A stretch of DNA of 64,000 nucleotides from Rallus limicola. Its lineage: Eukaryota; Chordata; Aves; Gruiformes; Rallidae. The stretch covers positions 29,853,491 through 29,917,490 of the forward strand of contig JAKCOZ010000007.1 in assembly GCA_022605955.1 (NCBI GenBank), in the 5' to 3' direction. Numbering within the stretch: position 1 is the first letter of the stretch; each line of letters begins with the position of its first letter. Shown piece by piece: positions 47,311 through 60,566 of this stretch. Made by a program: the position numbers and the translations under genes. A model generated the notes under the pieces. The model saw only the letters and a list, made by a program, of their open reading frames with translations, ran no database searches and was not told the origin of the DNA.

Positions 47311-48048
47311 GCAGTAATCTGGTTATTCTGTGTTTTGAAAGTATCAAAAAGCTACCTCACAACTTCCACTGACCTGAGGCTAGACGCAGAAAATTCAGGC
47401 GAATGTTTCTTGTGAAGGCATCGTTCTGTTGGCGCTTGTTTGGGGTAGCGGTTTGCCACCTCACAGCAAGGGGAAGAGTAAGGTCGGCTACAATAACATT
47501 GCAAACGGGCCCTGACCTGTGGTGTGGTTTCTCCTTCATCCTGCAGCCTGGATGTGCGCTGCACGCCACAGACTCTGCATACCACAGCTGCCACCTCTGC
47601 AACCAACTGTGACAATGGGAGAAAGATCTTACATTTTTGCCTGCTTAAACCTACAGAGTCTGAATCCCACACATGGTGTCAATTAAAAAGCTGTCCAAGT
47701 TTAGTTGGCAGTTGCATGTAACCTCTGAGCTCAAGCCCAAGGTGTAAAGATCATGGTTGATGGGTGCTGTTCAAGTCTCTTAAGCTACTTGCAGAAGTCC
47801 AGATAGCGGTGTGGTGAGTGCAGCATGGGAACTGTTTGTATAGTGAGGAAAGGCTGAACTTTCCCTCTTAAGTATCAAAGGCAAACAAAGGGCGGCAAAG
47901 AGATAAAGCTAATAACTGCAGTAAAACAGGGCTTTCCTAACTAAAAAGGAGTGAAAACCCAGAAATTTTCCGTTGGTATGCAAGAAGTTTTGCTGTACTT
48001 TGAGGAGGATCTAAGGAAGGACACACCTGAACAAGCAGCTGCATTCTT

Positions 48049-48085
48049 TAAAAAAAAAAAACAAAAAACAAAACCGAACAAAAAG
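48049..48085. repeat. A-rich tract
   Basis: A 12-A run followed by CA-interrupted A-rich sequence. No processed-pseudogene body is recognised upstream, so I call it simple sequence only. Confidence 0.8.
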
Positions 48086-51000
48086 TCAGTAGTTAATTTT
48101 GTGTAACTTCATACAGGGAGCCAAAAAGGCAGGTGTGACTCAGAAGTGATATGTGTATGCTGGGATGTCTGTATGCAAATACCAATATGGAATGACACGT
48201 AATCCTTGTAAAAAATTTTTACTGGTAGCATATGCAAACTGGTTCTAATAAATCCAACTTGTCCCAGTACTGAAGTGCCCCAAGCCTGTGACCTCAAAGA
48301 GCACAAGCTTAGACCTTTCCAAAGCGTGGAGGGAGTAGGGAGGGCATAGGGACTTTCTTTCAAAGGCTGAGGGGAGAAGTAACAATTTCTGCCTATTGCT
48401 AAAGAGAAATGAAAGTGCATGGTTTAGAAAGCTGAATCTTTGTTAGAACTTGCTTGGAAAACACGCACAGCCCATGCTGCATAGAAGTCCTGGCTCTGCT
48501 GCTGTCTCGCTGAGTGCCTGGGAGTAACCCAGAATGACACAGGTCCTGCAGTGGTTGTTGGCATGTCCAGGATCCCTCCATTCGGATTCTGAGTCCTCTG
48601 GCTGCGTATGTGGGTCCGGAACTCCTTGAGTGAGTGTAAATCACAGCTCAGAAGAGAGAGAGATGCAGGACCAGGGATCACACAAATCTCTGCCCCTCAG
48701 AAAAGAGTTAAAGAAAAAGCAGGAGAAATTCACTGCACCAGTGTGTTCTTTCTCCTTAGCTTCCAAACCAGGTGGATGACAATGCTGACTCATGTTGCAC
48801 TTACTCTTTATCATTGTATTTTTGCATTTATAGAATCATAGCATTTATTTCATAATGTTTTTAAATGTTGACAATAATCATTTTCCCACGAGAGCTTAAA
48901 ACTGACAGCTGCTTGTTACATTTTCATTTCTATCCTGTGGAACCACTCTGTGAACAGCAGTGTCCAGAGGCGTTTTGTGCACCATTGCCAGGCAGTCCAT
49001 ATTGTACAGAAAGGTCTTCTCTGTGGGTAACATTGAACCATGAGTTCTCAAGCTGAGTTGCAAAGGGGACGTTGCTCTCTTCAATCTTACGAGAAGGAAA
49101 CATTTGAAAGCAAGAGTGGGTTGTATTTCTTTCTTAGCTGCATTTTGTACATTGGTCAAGACATCTTGGTCTTTATTGAGACAACCAGAAGAAAAAAACA
49201 TGTTTTGGGGGTTTGAGTTCAGCATGACTGTTCCCCGTTCTCCCATTGGGTTAGGTTTCTTTTGGCCCATTATGGTGCTTACCTAACCCCGCTTTTAACC
49301 TATGCAGTACAGAATTTACCGTATTTATCCTCAGGTGCTCCTGGGAAGAGGAGAAGTACTATTCTCCTTTTGCAGGTAGGAAAGTCTGGCAGAAGATGCT
49401 GAGCAACTTGTTTGTTGAAGGCCTGGTGCTGGAAGTCTGTGGCGGAGCAGGAAAAGGAAATAGGCTTTCTCAAGTGAGCGAAGCCTGTGCTGCTGGTCAC
49501 TGAGGGCAGGCAGGAAGCAGTATGGCGTGAATTGTGTCTGACCTGTCCCACTTCTGGCTCTGCTGTGGTGGTATTCCTCTGGCAATTAGTTAACTGGGAT
49601 TAAAAGGTTTGAGTCAAAGGGAGGTTTAATGTGCCAAACTGGCGTTCTTAGATCAAACATCATTGTTGCTGGGTGTTCTGACTCTAAGTTTTGATTATCC
49701 ACTTGTAAATAGGCTACATAGTTCCTGTGTAAGTTGTTGATCTACCTCCCGCATCTAAAGAGAAAAAACAGGTCCTCAGGAATCTGCAGGTTTCATCTGC
49801 TTCCTCCTATTCAGCATGTTTGAGCCCTAAATTCTTGGCGCCGGCAAAGTATTACCTGCCTGAAGCCTGCCAGGACACAGCGCCTTTCAGTTCAGAAACC
49901 TGACCTCAGTTTTGGCAACTAACTTGCCAAGCTACCTTTCAAGAAGGGAACACAATGATCAAGTCAGATTAGGGCTAGGCGTGGCTTTAACACTTTTCTT
50001 GCTGTGGGATTACTGCAAGTATGTATAAGGATTCTGGAGATCACGGACAAAATCCTCATACTTTTAATACCCAGCACATCCAGTGTCAGACCTCTCGTGC
50101 CTGCTGCACTACTAATGATCTTAAAAGAATTACTAGAGATTTTAATCTCATCCAAACACCTTTTCCTGGTCCATCTCTGCAAAGTGCGGCCTACGTCACT
50201 GGGCCAGCGGTGTGACACAAAGAGCAGCAGGTCAGAACAAGCCCAGTGGGGTTCCTGGCAGAGAAAAGGCTCCTTCTGTGGCTCCTCTTGCTGCCCGATC
50301 AGGATCTCACACTGCTGGGCCTGGGACTGGGGCTTCCTAGTGATCTGATGACAGGCTTGGGCAGTTCCACTCACAGCGCCTAGGAATGATCAGCTTTAAA
50401 CATAACTTTGTTACAAGTGTTGTTTTAGGTTCAATAAGCTTTATGAGACAAACTAATGAGGTGAAAAGTGTTTTGTTTCTATAAACTTGACCCACACAAG
50501 GACCATAGTAGTTTTTCTTTGTGATTACTTTTCAAGTGGAAAACATACTGCATCGTAAGTCAATAATGTAGTTAATGATAATGTAGGTCTACTCCCAAAT
50601 TGCATGGCCTGGAATTATTTCCAGTCTCGTGGGTCCAGGTGAAGAGCCCAGCTGAGCTACAGGTCCATGGTAAAATCTAAATGAGCATCTTCCCCAAGCC
50701 TCTTCCCTGTTTTTTGAAAGAAATCAGGATGCTGCTGCATGATCTGGATGGGCTGGACAACCCAGAAATCAGTCTGCTGTTTTGGGATAGGATTCACTGT
50801 TAAGTAGCAATAGAGGGCACAGATGGGCTTAAGGTGGTTCCACCAAGTTAACTTGCAAGGTTGTGGTAAATGAGGAAAGGGAGTGGGAGGTCTGCTGCCT
50901 AGAAACAGAGACTGCTACCCTAGCACTTGGTTCTGTTTGTTCCCTGTACTAAATCTGGCATTGATCCAGCTTTTGTGTCCTTACTATACCTGTTTTTCAA

Positions 51001-51682
51001 ACTGTGAATACTGTGGCCTCAGGAACCTGTAGGGCCAGCTTAGAGCCTTGGGCTGTTTGAGTAAGGAAGGGTGAATCATCACCAGATGCTTTAAGCCAAT
51101 ATTCAGGAGCAGAGGGGAAAGAGAAATGTTCTCCACTTCCCAGGTCCACTTACCAACTCACTAACAGCTTTAAGGGTCAGAAGAAGGGCTCGATTAGTTC
51201 TCCTCTTCCTCTCTACTCCCTGTCTCCAACCAGTATGGGCCCTGGATGAGCTGGAAGACAGAAGGCAGGCAGACTAGGACAGAGGTGTCCTCTGAGTGCT
51301 AGGACATGCCTGATCTGGCCCACAGCAGTGACAGCTGCTCCTGGGCCAAAGTCCAGTGTAAAAAATAAACATATCCAATAATGAAAGTGTCAAGCAACAA
51401 GCCTGCATCTTGGCTGGAGAGAATGCCCTTAGGAAAAGGCAGAGCTACCTCGGAAATGAGGTGATGAACAAGAGGCTAAGTCTTGCTTTTAGTTACATAA
51501 ATGCAACTTTTGCCATCCAGTTGCCAGTGAGGAATTTTACTACTGGAAGTAAGAACAGGATTTTCCCTCAGCATTGAAACAAAGGGCATTGGAAATGCCT
51601 TGGCCTTCTGTCATTTGCCTTTTCTCTCAAGGGTCCTGGTGCTGGGGTAAGTTACTGCTGGAGTAGCCACAGCCTTTGTGCC

Positions 51683-52282
51683 TGCCATGGTTTAACCCCA
51701 GCCAGTAACTGAGCACACCCAGCTGCTCGCTCACCCTTACCTACCCCAACCTCTCCCCCACACACCCCACCCCACCCCACCCCCCCCCCGCAGGGATGTG
51801 AAGGAGAATGGAAAGAAAACCTCATGGCCTCGTGGGTTTGGGTAAAGACAGTTTAATTGGGTAACAAAGGAAGACAACAGTAATAGAAATAGTAATAATA
51901 ATTGAATAGTAAAGCAAGTGATGCACAAATGCAATTGCTCACCACCCACAGAAGAGGAAAAAAAACCCCAACAACCTGATGCCCAATCTGTTTCTGAGCA
52001 GCGATTCTGCCTCCCATCTGGCTTTCCCAGTTATATACCTTAAATGGTATGGAATATCCCTTTGGCCAGGCTGGGTCAGCTGTCCTGGCTGTGCTCTCCT
52101 GGCTTCTTATGTGCCTGGCAGGGTGTGAGAAACTGAAGTGTCCTTGACTTCGTGCAGATACTACAACTATCCAGCAACAACTAAAAAAATCAGTCTGTTA
52201 TCAACACTATTTTCATGCTAAATCCAAAACACCCTGCTGTACGGGCTTCTAGGAGGAAAATGATCCCAGCGAAACCAAGGCA
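51683..52282 (-). mobile_element. ERVL-like solo LTR with 5-bp target duplication
   Basis: A 600-bp LTR, TG...CA bounded, flanked by perfect 5-bp direct repeats GTGCC at 51678-51682 and 52283-52287. On its own (minus) strand it shows a TATA-like GGTATATAA at 52039-52031 and ATTAAA near 51857-51852. The blocks GGTTTAACCCCAGCCAG, CAGCTGCTCGCTCACCC and CAACAACTAAAAAAATCAGT are those of a very common avian ERVL LTR. No internal retroviral genes are adjacent, so it is a solo LTR left by recombination. Confidence 0.9.
51752..51790. repeat. (CACCC)n and poly-C tract inside the LTR
   Basis: CACACACCCCACCCC repeats followed by an 11-C run. It lies within the solo LTR at the C-rich position where these LTRs usually vary in length. 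Confidence 0.9.
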
Positions 52283-53214
52283 GTGCCTATGGCAGACTTA
52301 GAAAGGGTAGAGGCTCAGCCATAAATACCCAGCACTTGTGGAATCTCATTATTTTGGGTGACTTGACTCATGAGTTGTTTTAGGGTTGGCAGTGTTGGAT
52401 GGGGGAATCGGAGGTGCGACATCACCTAAAACTGTGAAGATGAAGAACTGCTACAATAGCACCAAGTGGAGGGGTCTCCCAGAGCCCTGAGTGCCTCTGC
52501 TGTGGTGAATTTGCTTCCTGCCTATATACCTTTTCTTCTGCCCACCCCGCATAAAAGACCTCAGAAGAGAACGCGGTGCTTGCAGCCCGGAGTAGGCGGC
52601 ACGATCGTGCCGGTTAGTACCAGTAGATGGAGCTGCAGCCACGGAAAGTCCTGCTCCGGACAGGGGGACATCCTGCCTGCCTTAGGGACAGCCTTCCCGC
52701 TCTAGGGACACCCTTCATCAGTCATACATATTTTAGGGCTTCTACGTACCCTAATTTCTAAAGAAGCACAGCTCCCAGGAGTGCCATTCGGAATATTCAC
52801 TGTACCTTCTGTGATTCATCTGAAAAGAGAGCTCATGCTTTCATTTTTTGATTATAAGTAGACATGGCAACAATTTAGCACCACACAATACCTCATAGTT
52901 CTGTCAGTATGGTTATATTGCACAATTCAGGGAAACAGCAATCCCAGGGCACTAATATAAAGCGATATCCCATTTCTGAGGAGCTAAGAAGCAGCTGAAG
53001 ACAATATCCTTTGCTCTTCTCCCTACGGGACACAGCTGGCTTTATTGATCTCTATAAATCGTACGTGATCGAAATCCATGAAGCTCCACTAGGTTAGAGA
53101 AGTGGAAACTGGCCTTCAAGAAAGCCTTAAGGGGATTTTGGAGGGATTTCTTCTTCATAGGGAGCTGCAAAAGTTAATGAAGACAACTCATTTCAAGTGG
53201 CAGTTGAGCCAACT

Positions 53215-53905
53215 CATCATACCATGGAGTCACTGCAGTTGCAGAGTGTGGAGATGATACTAAGCTCTTTCAGATAGTCAGGTTCTGGACAGGCCATGAG
53301 GACTTCACCAAACCAAGTTGGCTCAAAGGTGGCAGATGAACTTTAATATAAATAAATCCAGGGCAACTGAACTAGGAAAAAATTATCCATATCAGACTTA
53401 GTACTGAGAGTTACAACTTAGGAAATAGTTCTTCGAGCCATTGCTGGAGGTTCTCTGAAATCATCAGGTCAGTATGCAATGGCAAGAAAAAAAGCCAGTG
53501 AAGTGTTGAAACTTACAAGGAAGTTATTAGGAATGGGACAGAGCGTGTAATATTGCTGCTACATAAAAACTGATCATGTTCTGGTAGTAGAGTTGAAGGG
53601 CAGCAAAAATGGTCAAGGTGTCAAAGCTGCTGCTTTGCAAAGACTGAGAATACACAGACTCTGCTCTGGAGTGACGGAGGCGATGGAGAGATGTAAATGT
53701 GATTTACAAAATGATGAATGTGCTGGTTAAACCAAAGATCCAACTGCTGGTTACCAGAGCCTGGGATGGGATCTGAGGACCACTTCAGGCAACTAGCAAA
53801 AGATCAGGTTTAAAAGGAGAAAAGAAAGTGAGTAGTGAATCTCTGGAGCTTGCTGTGTTAGCATTTTCAAAAAGAGATCAGACAAATTCAGGAGCAATGA
53901 GTCTG
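53215..53905 (+). mobile_element. Old, degraded CR1-like LINE
   Basis: Block order resembles the 3' half of an ancient CR1/L3-like LINE: GTGGCAGATGAACTTTAATA then AATAAATCCAGGGC (53331-53366), CAGTATGCAATGGCAAGAAA (about 53470), AAAGTTATTAGGAATGGGA (about 53520-53540), AGATGTAAATGTGATTTAC then AAAATGATGA (about 53690), and TTTTCAAAAAGAGATCAGAC then AAATTCAGG (about 53865-53893). No open frame survives. Family assignment is tentative. Confidence 0.65.
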
Positions 53906-55759
53906 TATGCTAAAAGAGTGAGGCAGGAACGTACCCTCTAGTATCCCTAACCCAACAGTTGTGGGTGCTGTATACTAGGGGAAAGAGTTGCACATCACAG
54001 CCAACCTCACATATTCTTCCTATACAGCATCTCCTCTTCCTACTGTTGTCTAACAGAGCATTGGTCCTTCAGGAAGCAATGGAAGAACATGAGGTAAAAT
54101 CAGGTTGTGTTCTCATGCACAGTTTTGGGAACAGTAAATGGATACAATACAAGATGACCAAGTCAACTGAGAAAGTTTTACCTAACCCTTTTAGTACATC
54201 CCATCAGACTTTCCCCAAGCATATTTTTCAGCAGTGACAAGTTGAAAGCTAATTGTCAAAACTAAGTGCAAGCAGATTCACAAAATGTTCTGTTATCTCC
54301 ATATACTTTTTGTCCTGTTTTTTTCTTCATCAGTTCAGTTCTTCTACAGTTCTGCGAGAGCTGGGCTGCCTGTGTGCACGTGCTCATGGGTGCAGACCCA
54401 TACTTCCTCATCCCACTGACTGATCTCACCATCCAATTACCTTCCCAGTCTCCCATAGCATCCTATGCTTTCAGTCCCAGTATGCCTTGCTGGTGTTTCA
54501 GTTAAGGAGTTACATAGATTCTGCTGCTGGGCATGCCACATGTGTTGAATATTGAGTGGGGGCCTTGAAGGTGGTTGGGTACCCACTCTTCCCTTACAAA
54601 ACATGGAGCTGCTTAGTACTATAGTTACAGGATTATTTTTTCACTATAGGCAAAGCAGTTTTTCCAAGTTGCTCTTTCAGAAAGGATTGAATGACTTCTG
54701 ATGAAAGCTTTCCCAGACAGTTCAGCAGAAAACAAGCAACCAGCATGGAGAGTTCTGGACTAATCTGTTTAAAATCTGGCAAATCGTAAGCAATTGAAAA
54801 AGTCTTTCAAAGGAAAGTGTTGTGTTTCCTTAATGACAGGCAATGCTTCCAGCTCTAACCATAGCATCTTTAACCCTTCCCACCGTATAAGTCCCTTGGA
54901 CACCAGAGGAATGCTGCCTGTTTTGGACAAAATTTCATCTGTATGATCATCACTGAAAAACACATGTGTTGCTATAAACAAATCTCCTGGATTACAATGT
55001 AAATGGCATTTTCCTGCAGTAAACAAGAGTGCGGTTTGCTTTTCAGACTGTCAGCATGAGAGAAGTATTTGTCACTTCTAAAGTCTCACCATTCCCTGAG
55101 CACATGTACTGCTTTGCTGAAGGTCTGGAGCTGCAGACCTCTCCTACTGCTGTGGGGCAGCTCTCCTGGCTTGCCCATCTGTGCTAGCTCATACCAGCTG
55201 AGGGTCCAGCCTGGTCTTTAACCAAAGTTCTTTTTCGACCTTTAAGTTTTGTTTTTCTTCACCCAGCAGCCACCGTGATGGCAAGGGACAACTCTGATGA
55301 TGACAGCGATGACTCTCCAAGAGAGATATGAGTACACAGGGGTAGATGGAGGGAACAGACTTCCAGCACCACTGTTTCAGGAAGATTCACAGTAACACAC
55401 TTCTGTAGAGAATGGAAACGTAGTTGATAATGCGGGTCCAGGCAACATGCCAAGAAGCAAGGGTTAAACAAAGAACATGGGAGTGTGTATTGAGCAAGAA
55501 TCTGAAACAGCAAACATGGGAGTGAACGTGAACTTGGAGGAGACTGTTGAACATCAGCCTGGGAAAAGAGAAGTGTTTAGCTTCATGCTATTTAGAGACT
55601 CAAGTTGAGTGATCATTGGGGGAAGGAGTGGAGCCCCTCATTAGAGGAAAGTATTTAAGCAGTAATGAGTGTAATAAAGCTGATTCTATGCTAGCACCTG
55701 CTGGAGTCTGTGTCTTCCATATACCACATGCTTATCTCAGAGAATATGTTTTATTCAAA

Positions 55760-57145
55760 TATAGAATCATAGAATCATAGAATGCTTTGGGTTGGAAGGG
55801 ACTGCAAAGATCATCTAGTTCCAACCTCCCTGCCATGGGCAGAGACACCTTCACTAGACCAGATTGCCCAAAGCCTCATCCAACCTGGCCTTAAATGCCT
55901 CCAGGGATGGGGCTTCCACAACCTCTCTGGGCAACCTGTGCCAGGGCCTCACCACCTTCAGAATAAAGAATTTCTTCCTAATGTCTAACCTTCCTAATGT
56001 CTAGATTAAAGCCATCGCCCCTTGTCCTATCACTGCACTGCCTGGTGAACAGTCCCTCTCCCACTTTCCTGTATGACCCCTTTAAGTACTGGTACACCAC
56101 AATTAGGTCACCCCTGAGCCTCATGGCCTCCTCTGGACTCATTCCAACAGCTCTATGTCTTTCCTGTACAGAGGACCCCAGAGCTGGATGCAGCACCCCA
56201 GGTGGGGTCCCACCAGAGCAGAGCAGAGTGGAGGGGCAGAATCACCTCTCTCAACCTGCTGGCACAAGACACAGTTGGCCTTCTGAGCTGCTAGCACACA
56301 CTGCCAGCTTATGTTGACCTTGTCATTGATCAGCATCCTTCTCCTCGGGGCTGCTCTAAATCCATTCTCCACCCAGCTTGTAGTTGTGCTTGGGATTGCA
56401 GGACCTTGCACTTGGCCTTGTTGAACTTTATGCAGTTCACATGGGCCCATCTCTCCAGCCTGTCAAGATCCCTCTGGATGGCATCCCTTCCCTCCAGCGT
56501 GTTGACCTCACCACACAGTTTGGTGTCATCAGCAAACTTGCTAGGGGTGCACTCAATCCCACTGGCCATGTCACTGACAAAGGTATTGGACAGTGACAAT
56601 CCCAGTAGAGACCCCTGAGGAACACCACTCATCACAGACCTCAATGTGGACATTGAGCCATTGGCCACAACTCTTTGGGTGTGACCATCCAGCCAGTTCC
56701 TTATCCACATAGTGATTCATCACTTGAATCCACGTTTCTCCAGTTTAGAAACAAGGGTGTCATGCTGGACAGAGCCAAAGGCCTTGCACAAGTCCAGGAA
56801 GATGATGTCCGTCATACTTCCTTTGTCCACCATCATTTATGATGTCATTCCGTCATAAAAGGCCACCAGATTTATCAGGCACAATTTGCCCTTAGTGAAG
56901 CCATGTTGGCTGCCACCAGTCATGTCCTTATTCTCCATGTGCCTGAGCATAGTCTCCAACTTCTTTGACCAGTCTGTAGTTTCCTGGATCTTCCTTTTTC
57001 CACTTTTTAAAAAGGGAGGGTTATATTTCCCCTTTTCTCATCAGTGGGGACTTCTCCAGACCGCCAGGACCTTTCAAATATGAATGGAGAGTGGCTTGGC
57101 CACTTCATCCACCGGTGCCTTCAGAACATTCAAATATACTTTAAA
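55760..57145 (-). mobile_element. CR1 LINE, 1.4-kb copy with degraded reverse transcriptase
   Basis: The longest CR1 here, minus-oriented. Its 3' tail is three near-perfect 8-bp units (atagaatc/atagaatg) at 55761-55784. Minus-strand frames show reverse-transcriptase motifs: [10 protein letters not shown] and [10 protein letters not shown] (the catalytic FADD box) within about 56330-56710, then the ORF2 end. Frameshifts and stops break the frame, and the 5' part of the element is missing, so it cannot be active. A 15-16 bp internal duplication lies at about 55974-56005. Confidence 0.93.
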
Positions 57146-58261
57146 GGGTAGCACATAACCACAGGACTCAGGATAACTCTGGGTGTTCAGCGTAGACTGC
57201 ACAGCTTCCTGGACTGTCTTTAACAGGAGAGGAGGCAGAGCTGGAAAGCTTTCCATTTTCCAGCCTGCTGGCTTTAGCAGTAATGTCCTGTAAATCCAAA
57301 GGGAGACAAATGACCTTCTAGCTCATGCTATTGTGCTGGTAACACACATAAACAAAGCCTGTAGCTAGAGGGGGAAGAATTTCAAGGAAGACAAAGTCTA
57401 AGGAGAAGGCCTTTTCACCTTTTCATGTAAAACTAGTGTGATAAAAAGCTCTCCCTTGAGTGTTTTCATCCTCTTTTCACCTAAGGGATTTAACCTCACC
57501 TCTCCCACTGTCAAAGGAGATCCTTAAACCACCGAGGTTGTGTTGCACTCACATGGTGACTGCCATCAGTAAACTTCAGCTGATAATCATTGTCTTTATC
57601 TTCCATTTCCAAATGGCTGTATAACGTCCCTGCCAGCTTAGAGGTGAAAGTGACTATAGCCCTAGGATATGGTCATATTCCTGGGCTATGGTATCATTAC
57701 TAGTGCCCATAGCCAGTCAGCCTGGATGAATCTTCCACTCCTCACAGCCCACCCTGTGCTGAGATCTGTCCCCAGATGCCACTTGAGGTGATCCTGCCTC
57801 TGACAGCAATTTTGGGCATCCCCACCCTGGCTGCTGTTCCCATCCCAAGGATGACATTGCATGTCCCATCATGGTCTGCTGGCCCCATGGAAAGTACCTG
57901 TCCAAAGGGAGCTGGTGGTTCTCCACAGATGTGGGCAGGGTGTACTGAGCAGCAGAAAGGGGGGAAAAAAGGATTGAAAACATTTCCTATCTTTAGCATT
58001 TGAAAAATATTGACTTTTCCAGTGTAATAATGAGCCCCCTGGGACTTACTCTACAGCTCAGTCCAGCTCTCCCCTTTGATGGTTTGCCCACGGTGTAATA
58101 AACTTCACCAAAGAAAAGAGAAACAGCTCTTCTCTTTGAGAGCCACAGACACATGGACTGGAAACACAAATTGAGGCTGTACCATGGCTTGTGCCACAGC
58201 AGATTCTTTCATGTTAAGTAGCCTAAAAGGATACTGTAAAATGCAACCAAGCAGAATAATG

Positions 58262-58445
58262 GTCACAGAATCACAGAACATTAGGAGTTGGAAGGGACCT
58301 TGAAAGATCACCTAGTCCAACCCCCTGCCAGGGCAGGATCAGACTAAATCACATAGGAACGAATCCAGGCAGGGTTTGAATGTCTCCAGAGAAGGAGACT
58401 CCACAACCTCTTTGGGCAGTCTGTGCCAGTGCTCCATCACCTTGT
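58262..58445 (-). mobile_element. Short CR1 3' end
   Basis: TCACAGAATCACAGAACATT start, TTGGAAGGGACCTTGAAAGA, AGTCCAACCCCCTGCC and the GAGACTCCACAACCTCTTTG block. Truncated after about 180 bp; same subfamily as 4889-5362. Confidence 0.9.
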
Positions 58446-59239
58446 CATGGTCATGGTCAACCTTGTGGGAATTTGCTTGGGTAAGAACTGTGTTTCTGAG
58501 CCATTCTGATAAGATACTACATTTTGACAAGTGCAGAAAAAGGGAAGAGACTTCCTTCAGCGCTAGGTGGCTGACTGTTCAGACTTCTGGCTTTGGCCAG
58601 TTTAGTATCAAAAAAACCCAACTGAAATATGAAAAATGTGGCTTCTGGGAAATAATCAGCTGTGGGGAGAGCAGAAGTCAGGTCTGAGAATTGTAAGTGG
58701 AAAATAATTTCTCTAAGACTCACCAAAATGTATGGCCAAATTCCTGGTGCACTTTAAGTTAGAAGGGAAATGTTCTGTCTAATCTGTCCTGAACAGTGGG
58801 AGATTTTTTTCCTCTCACTGTATTCATTTCTGTTTGGGTCGTTCCTGGAAAGGGACTTCTTTTTTAGATATCTTCTAATTTTGTGGTGGGGAATTGTGGA
58901 TTTTGACAAGATGCCAAAGTTTAAAGACTTTCAACACTGGAAGTTTCTAAGAAAGAAATTATGTCAGATAGACTCTCTTACCTCATATGACACTTGGCCT
59001 GAGATTTACTGCTGTTTTTCTCTAGAATGCTGGAAGAAAGCTACTCTGCCACTAAGAGAGCAGACTGTAGTTCATCTTTCAAGTAGTTCTTCACAGGTTT
59101 TATCCACAGAGGAACAGAAAATTTTACCCAGAAAATGTAGTGCATCAGCAGTATCAACATGCAAGGTGAGTTATATTTGGGGCGTGTTTTTAAAACCATG
59201 TATGTGATGTGAAAGGCTAAAAATCCCATTGCTTTTTTA

Positions 59240-59452
59240 AGTCATGAAGGACTGGAGAAGACTGAGAAGGAATTTCATCAATACTTATAAATATCTAAAG
59301 GGCGAGTGTCAGGAGGATGGAGACATTCAAACTCTGCCTGGAAGGGATCCTGTACAACCTGCTCTAGGAGATGCTGCTTTAGCAGGGGGGTTGGACTGGA
59401 TGATCCCCAGAGGGCCCTTCCAACCCTGAGCATTCAGTGATCCTGTGGTAAG
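59240..59452 (+). mobile_element. CR1 3' fragment with internal deletion
   Basis: Plus-oriented; starts in ORF2 (LRRNFINTYKYLKGECQEDG), then jumps at about 59320 to the later segment CATTCAAACTCTGCCTGGA, and ends with TTTAGCAGGGGGGTTGGACT, GATGATCCCCAGAGGGCCC and a CATTCAGTGATCC tail. About 200 bp present in other copies is missing. Confidence 0.88.
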
Positions 59453-60565
59453 AGATGGCTGCTCAGAGGCCTGAGCTATGGCCACTGCACACATTGCCAT
59501 ATCTAAATGTGGGTCCTCATTGCTCAAACTGGAGTTTCTTGCCTGGATTCAGAATGAGAGAGCAGGTAAGCTGTCCCATTACATGGCCAGGAGACACAGC
59601 TGTGCTTGTAGCTAATTTTCACTTCAATTTAAAGGACAAAACACACTGGAAAAGAGTCCAAAAGATGAGGAAGTATATGTCAAATAAGTAAAAGTCAACT
59701 CCTGTTGCTTATGCTTCTCTTCTTGTTCCTAATTTGAACACTCCTGCACAGTATTTCAGGTGTTTTTTTTCTTTCTCAAGAGGAGTTCCCACAGCACAGA
59801 GCACCATAGTGCTTCACCCTCATCACCCCCCTGCTTGCAAGCAAGCACCGTGCATGTATTGCCACAGCCAGGGCAATGGCTGCTGCCCCTCACCGACACC
59901 TGGCAGTGATGCTGAGGAGCAGGGCAGTAGACGGTGCCCTACTTTGCTCTCTCTGTTGTCATCTGTTAGAGCTTTTGAATGTCATACGGTTTTCAGTGAT
60001 ACTGGGAGACCTTCAATGGAAACCAGTGCTAAATGAGGCCAATTATTCCCTCCAGCTGTTGCAGATCTCACCTGCAGAGAAATATGTCATGGTAAGGGAC
60101 AATGTGGGGGACGTGTCCACAGACAGCACTTAGGGGGAACAATGCTCTCAAGGCAAACAACACTCCAACTCAGAGGCTGCGTGCAGTTAGTTTCGAGATG
60201 TTGTGAGAAGTCCTGCACTATCAAGCAAGACAGAAGCTACTTACCTTCTTCTATTAATAAAGGGGTGTCTATATACTGAGCTTATGCTTGCCCTGATGCT
60301 CTGCAGATGGATTCTTTTTGTTGACTCAGTAGGAAGCAGACCATGAAATCCCCTAGGACTGTCTCAGAGGATGTCTGCATCTCTCTGACTGCTGCAGGAC
60401 CGCATGGGGATGAGAAGAAGCTCTCATTGTAGTATGTGCCACACTGTCCCCTGACACCTCATTGCTTTTTTGCTGAATATTCAGTGATGGCACCAGTAGT
60501 GAACCATTTGTGATTTTTAGTTAAGCAAAATTCTCATTGTACAGCCAGCCTTTAGATGTTTCAGG

Positions 60566-60566
<1 letters not shown>

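Noticed and set aside
48000..48085. A-rich tract as the tail of a processed pseudogene
   Set aside because: No gene-like body or target duplication found upstream.
48828..48843. TAGAATCATAG resembling a CR1 tail
   Set aside because: Only the tail-like octamer is present, with no CR1 body on either side.
56330..56710. Reverse-transcriptase-like frame as a possible host gene
   Set aside because: It is the RT part of a CR1 LINE with the CR1 tail in place; broken on both sides.
58770..59207. 145-codon plus-strand frame downstream of MAL2
   Set aside because: Hydrophobic start and mixed tail match no family I know, and the surrounding sequence shows no exon or promoter structure.
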